Of a stretch of 64,000 nucleotides of DNA, positions 60,909 to 64,000 are shown one piece after another (the first letter of the stretch is position 1; each line of letters begins with the position of its first letter). The stretch is from positions 1-64,000 of the forward strand of contig LKNB01000004.1 in NCBI GenBank assembly GCA_001564055.1, written 5' to 3'. The stretch comes from Rhodothermaceae bacterium Tc-Br11_B2g6_7. GTDB lineage: Bacteria; Bacteroidota; Rhodothermia; Rhodothermales; Salinibacteraceae. Made by a program: the position numbers and the translations under genes. Under the pieces are notes generated by a model, which was not told where the DNA came from, searched no databases, and was given only the letters and a program-made list of their open reading frames with translations.

Positions 60909-63497
60909 ATGATGCAGCGATACCGTATTCTCCTTCTTTCCCTTCTCTTTCTGGCAGCTCCGCTGGCTGCTGAGGCGCAGGTCCCGACCTTTGAAGAAGT
61001 CGCAGGCCACGCCTTTGGCGAGCGCATCACGCAGGCCTACCAGATGCAGCAGTACCTGCAGGCGGTAGCCGACGCCTCCGACCGCGTGGTCGTTGAGCAG
61101 ATCGGTACCTCATGGCAGGGCCGCCCGCTGATGCACGCCATCGTCACCTCCCCCGAGAACCACGCCCGGCTGGACGCCATCAAGGCCAACGCGCAGCGCC
61201 TCGGCGATCCGCGCGGCCTCTCCGATACCGATGCCGAGCGCCTCTTCAACGAGCAGCCGGCTATCTTCTGGTACGGCGGCTCCATCCACGGCTTTGAGCT
61301 CTCCGGCACGGAGGGCGGCCTCAAGATGCTGGAGCGCCTCACCACTCAGGATGATGCCGACACGCAGCGGATCCTCGAAAATACGGTCGTCATTATCGAC
61401 CCGATCCTTAACCCGGACGGCCGCGATGCCTTCGCCTACCATAACCATGACCGCGTGGGACAGGAGGCTAATCCGGATAATCAGGACTGGTCGAACGACT
61501 TTACCTCCTGGGAGGCCCTGAAATACCGCACCAGCCATTACTTCTTCGATATCAACCGCGACTGGTTCGCCCACACGCACCGCGAGACGCAGGCCCGCGT
61601 GCCGGTGCTACAGGAATGGCGCCCCCAGGCTGGCATAGATGCCCACGAGATGGGCGCCAATGTGGAGTTCTACGTGGATCCGCCCACCGACCCGGTCGGG
61701 CCGTTCTTTCCGAACTACGCAACGGAGTGGTTTGAGCGCTTTGGCGAGGCGCATGCGCAGGGCTTTGACGCTCGTGGCGTGGATTACATGACGCGCGAAC
61801 GTTTCAACTACTTTTACCCGGCCTACACCACGTCCTACCTGAGCTATCAGGGCGCCGTGGGCATGCTCTACGAGCAGGGCAGCAGCCGCGGACTGGCCCT
61901 CACGCGCCCCGATGGTACGGTGCGCACGCTCGAAGATGCGCTCATGAACCAGTACACCGCGTTTGAGGCGGCGCTGGTGCTGACGGCCAATGAGCGGGAG
62001 GCCCTCCTGCGCGACTACGTGGCGGCTCACCGCGACGCTATTGCCGACGGTGAGCAGGGCACGCGGCGCTATGTGCTCCCGGCTGATGGCGGGGATCCAC
62101 TCATGATCGCGGAGGTCGTCAATCTGCTGCAGCGCAGTGGGGTGGAAGTCAACAGGCTAACAGCGGAGGCTTCGCTACGGGGCGTTACCGACCGCAATGG
62201 CGACTCCGTGGGCAACCGCACGTTTGCCGCCGGAAGCTACGTGATCGACGCCGCCCAGCCGCGTAACCGCTTCATCCGCGTTATGCTGGAGCCGGAAGTG
62301 CCCGTGCCGCAGGACTTCCTGGAAGAGGCCCGTGCCCGCGTCGACCGGGCGGAAAACCCGCGTTTCTACGACATCACGGCTTGGTCATTGCCCCTCTTGT
62401 ATGGCATTGAAGGCTTTAGCAGCACCGATGGACGCGGCCTGGCCTCCCAGCGCGTGGAGGAACCCGTCACGCCCGAGCAGCCGACCTTCGCGCGCGCCCA
62501 GTACGCTTACCTGATCGATGGCACGCAGGTCGCCGGGCTCCCGGCGGTGATCCATCTGAAGAAGCAGGGCTACCGCGTGGCGCTGCTCCAGCATGGCACC
62601 CGCATCCAGGGCCAAGACTATGCGGCGGGCACGGGGATTGTGTACGCTGGCCAGGCGGAGGATAGCGTGCACGACGACGTGCGTGACGTGGCCGACCGGT
62701 ACGCCCTGAGCGTTAGCGGCGTCAACACCGGCCTGGCAGAGGGCGATCGTCCCTCGCTCGGCTCCGGTGATGTCATCTACCTGAAGGAGCCGTCAGTCGC
62801 GATGCTGGCCGAGGAGCCCATCCAGCCCTATTCGTTTGGCTGGGCCTGGTTTACGCTCGACCAGCAGTACGAGCTGCCGGTGAGTATGCTGCGTGTGCCG
62901 TCCCTCCGCTCCGCCAACCTGAGCGAGTACGACACGATCATTGTGCCGGAGATCTACGGCACCGGCGCCATGGAGCGGCTGGCCGGTGCGGATGGCCTCG
63001 AACGCCTCGCCCGCTGGGTGCGCGATGGCGGTACGCTCGTGACACTTGGCTCTGGCACCGAGGTGGCGCGCCACCTTGAGCTTATTGCGCTCCGCTCCTG
63101 GTACGACGAGGAGGAGCACGCGGACAGCCTTCGCGTGTCGGTGCCCGGGGCGATGGTCGCCACCTCGCTCGACCGCAACCACTGGCTGACGGCCGGCGTG
63201 CCGGAGGGCTTCCGCGGCCTGACCAACTCGAACCGGCTGTACCTCGCGCCGGAGGGTGCCCCCTCACCGCGGCAGCGCGCCGGCGTAACCTACGCCTCCG
63301 GCAACGACTTTGCCTACAGCGGGCACATGTGGCAGGAGTCGGAAGAGCGGCTTCCCGGCGCGGTCTTCGCCTACGAGGAGCGGGTGGGCAGCGGCCGGGT
63401 GATTGCGTTTGCTGAAGACATCAACTTCCGCGCGTACTACCGGGGCGGCAACCGCCTCTTCCTGAACGCCGTGCTGGCGGGGCCAAGCGCGCCGTAA
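60909..63497 (+). CDS. Secreted M14 family zinc carboxypeptidase
   Basis: The 862-residue protein has a signal peptide ending APLAAEAQ. The M14 domain (about 25-350) has zinc ligands in IFWYGGSIHGFELSGTEGG (HxxE), NPDGRDAF, and the third His in GIDAHEMGANVEFYVDPP. The catalytic-type Glu is in GMLYEQGSSRGLAL. The C-terminal 450 residues form beta-rich domains with a Rossmann-like segment (LPAVIHLKKQGYRVALLQHG), typical of large Bacteroidota M14 enzymes. No type IX C-terminal sorting domain is seen. It probably degrades extracellular or periplasmic peptides. A strong terminator follows. Confidence 0.92.
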   Translation: MMQRYRILLLSLLFLAAPLAAEAQVPTFEEVAGHAFGERITQAYQMQQYLQAVADASDRVVVEQIGTSWQGRPLMHAIVTSPENHARLDAIKANAQRLGDPRGLSDTDAERLFNEQPAIFWYGGSIHGFELSGTEGGLKMLERLTTQDDADTQRILENTVVIIDPILNPDGRDAFAYHNHDRVGQEANPDNQDWSNDFTSWEALKYRTSHYFFDINRDWFAHTHRETQARVPVLQEWRPQAGIDAHEMGANVEFYVDPPTDPVGPFFPNYATEWFERFGEAHAQGFDARGVDYMTRERFNYFYPAYTTSYLSYQGAVGMLYEQGSSRGLALTRPDGTVRTLEDALMNQYTAFEAALVLTANEREALLRDYVAAHRDAIADGEQGTRRYVLPADGGDPLMIAEVVNLLQRSGVEVNRLTAEASLRGVTDRNGDSVGNRTFAAGSYVIDAAQPRNRFIRVMLEPEVPVPQDFLEEARARVDRAENPRFYDITAWSLPLLYGIEGFSSTDGRGLASQRVEEPVTPEQPTFARAQYAYLIDGTQVAGLPAVIHLKKQGYRVALLQHGTRIQGQDYAAGTGIVYAGQAEDSVHDDVRDVADRYALSVSGVNTGLAEGDRPSLGSGDVIYLKEPSVAMLAEEPIQPYSFGWAWFTLDQQYELPVSMLRVPSLRSANLSEYDTIIVPEIYGTGAMERLAGADGLERLARWVRDGGTLVTLGSGTEVARHLELIALRSWYDEEEHADSLRVSVPGAMVATSLDRNHWLTAGVPEGFRGLTNSNRLYLAPEGAPSPRQRAGVTYASGNDFAYSGHMWQESEERLPGAVFAYEERVGSGRVIAFAEDINFRAYYRGGNRLFLNAVLAGPSAP

Positions 63498-63525
63498 ACA
63501 CGCATCGCACATTTGTGTGATATCC

Positions 63526-63561
63526 GAGGGGCCCGCGGTGCATGCCGTGGGCCTCTTTTTT
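63526..63561 (+). terminator. Rho-independent terminator after the M14 peptidase
   Basis: Arm GAGGGGCCCGCGG (63526-63538) pairs with CCGTGGGCCTC (63545-63555) with a small bulge and one wobble, followed directly by six T residues. It begins 29 bases after the stop codon. Confidence 0.85.
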
Positions 63562-63656
63562 CGTTGCGCGTGCTTCGCACTGTGGCAGCCATTGACCAAA
63601 GCACTCGGCCGTACACCATCGAAAGATGGCCAAACGGATACCCCACACCACGTTTG

Positions 63657-64000
63657 TCACAACCACGAAAGTGATTTAAATCGGAACGCCTTCGCAACCA
63701 GCACTTCGGGTACCTGATAGATGCGGTTGTTGTAGCGTTCCACCGCGTCGTTGTATCCCGTGCGCATGAACGCAACGTCATTCTCCACGTGAACGAGCGC
63801 CTCCATGAGCTCTCCGGTCAACGCGTGTCCTTTTAGCGCCGGGGTGTCCTCAATCCTAAGTTGCAGCTTCTTGCGGGCCTCGGTCCCGGTCTCCAACGCT
63901 GCCTCCTGCGTCACATCAGCAGTCTGCACCGTCCGTAGTTGAGCCAGGGTCTCTTGAATTGACTGCTCATACCCAAGGTACTCCTGCACCGTTGTAGCGA
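63657..64000 (-). CDS. LemA family protein, C-terminal part (truncated by the window edge)
   Basis: The frame stays open to the end of the window. The visible about 114 residues contain a long charged helix (VQEYLGYEQSIQETLAQLR) and close with DAVERYNNRIYQVPEVLVAKAFRFK, corresponding to the LemA ending in which RYNxxIxxFPxxLxAxLxxF is conserved. LemA proteins are membrane-anchored helical bundles of uncertain function. The N-terminal anchor lies outside the window. Confidence 0.85.
   Translation of the reverse strand, partial: ATTVQEYLGYEQSIQETLAQLRTVQTADVTQEAALETGTEARKKLQLRIEDTPALKGHALTGELMEALVHVENDVAFMRTGYNDAVERYNNRIYQVPEVLVAKAFRFKSLSWL

Overview
The window looks like chromosomal DNA of a GC-rich member of Rhodothermota/Bacteroidota, most like the Salinibacter group. 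The evidence is an ECF sigma–FecR–TonB receptor module, a PorX-type response regulator, families typical of Bacteroidota (DUF4385, DUF6503, DUF5362, WG repeats), and very acidic exported proteins such as the TamB-like protein, which fit a halophile. Genus is inference. I saw no rRNA, tRNA, CRISPR array, transposase or prophage.

Layout. 0.2-5.6 kb (minus): TonB-dependent receptor, FecR anti-sigma, an unknown lipoprotein and an ECF sigma factor. 5.6-6.7 kb: phosphofructokinase. 6.9-20.0 kb (plus): a lipoprotein, then an envelope block of YihY-like protein, TamA-like Omp85, giant TamB-like protein and AI-2E-family permease, then tgt. 20.1-21.6 kb (minus): a possible PilM-like protein and a single-span protein. 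21.9-24.8 kb: pdxJ-era facing pdxB. 25.1-30.7 kb: a SleB-like hydrolase, tsaE and porX, and a minus-strand operon of AI-2E permease, WG-repeat lipoprotein and two tiny membrane proteins. 31.1-35.2 kb: a DUF4864-like protein, metE with a structured-looking leader, and a Uma2 nuclease. 35.4-38.9 kb: arsR-arsC-arsD-arsA. 39.2-42.9 kb: aldehyde dehydrogenase, DUF779, alcohol dehydrogenase, thioesterase. 43.1-50.9 kb: macro-domain protein, a sodium:solute symporter with a 43-residue partner, DoxX, TrmH-like methyltransferase, SDR, DinB-like, esterase, DUF4385 and two outer-membrane barrels. 51-59 kb: rarA, lipoprotein, WYL regulator, DUF5362, uracil-DNA glycosylase and a lysC-lysA fusion. 59.2-64 kb: azurin-like lipoprotein, DUF6503 lipoprotein, M14 peptidase and a lemA fragment cut by the window edge.

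How the genes work together. Three recognisable systems are present. The first is iron/substrate-type transport signalling (sigma, FecR, receptor). The second is an arsenic set with ArsC, the ArsD chaperone and the ArsA ATPase but no efflux pump nearby; it carries three copies of an ATCG-N8-CGAT palindrome that reads as the ArsR operator. The third is an alcohol-to-acid route (AdhP, ALDH, DUF779). Translation starts are mostly preceded by C/T-rich tracts rather than Shine-Dalgarno sequences.

No clearly unprecedented system stands out. The best leads are the metE leader, the ars operator set, the AI-2E/WG operon, a Tgt without its zinc cysteines, and the small symporter partner.
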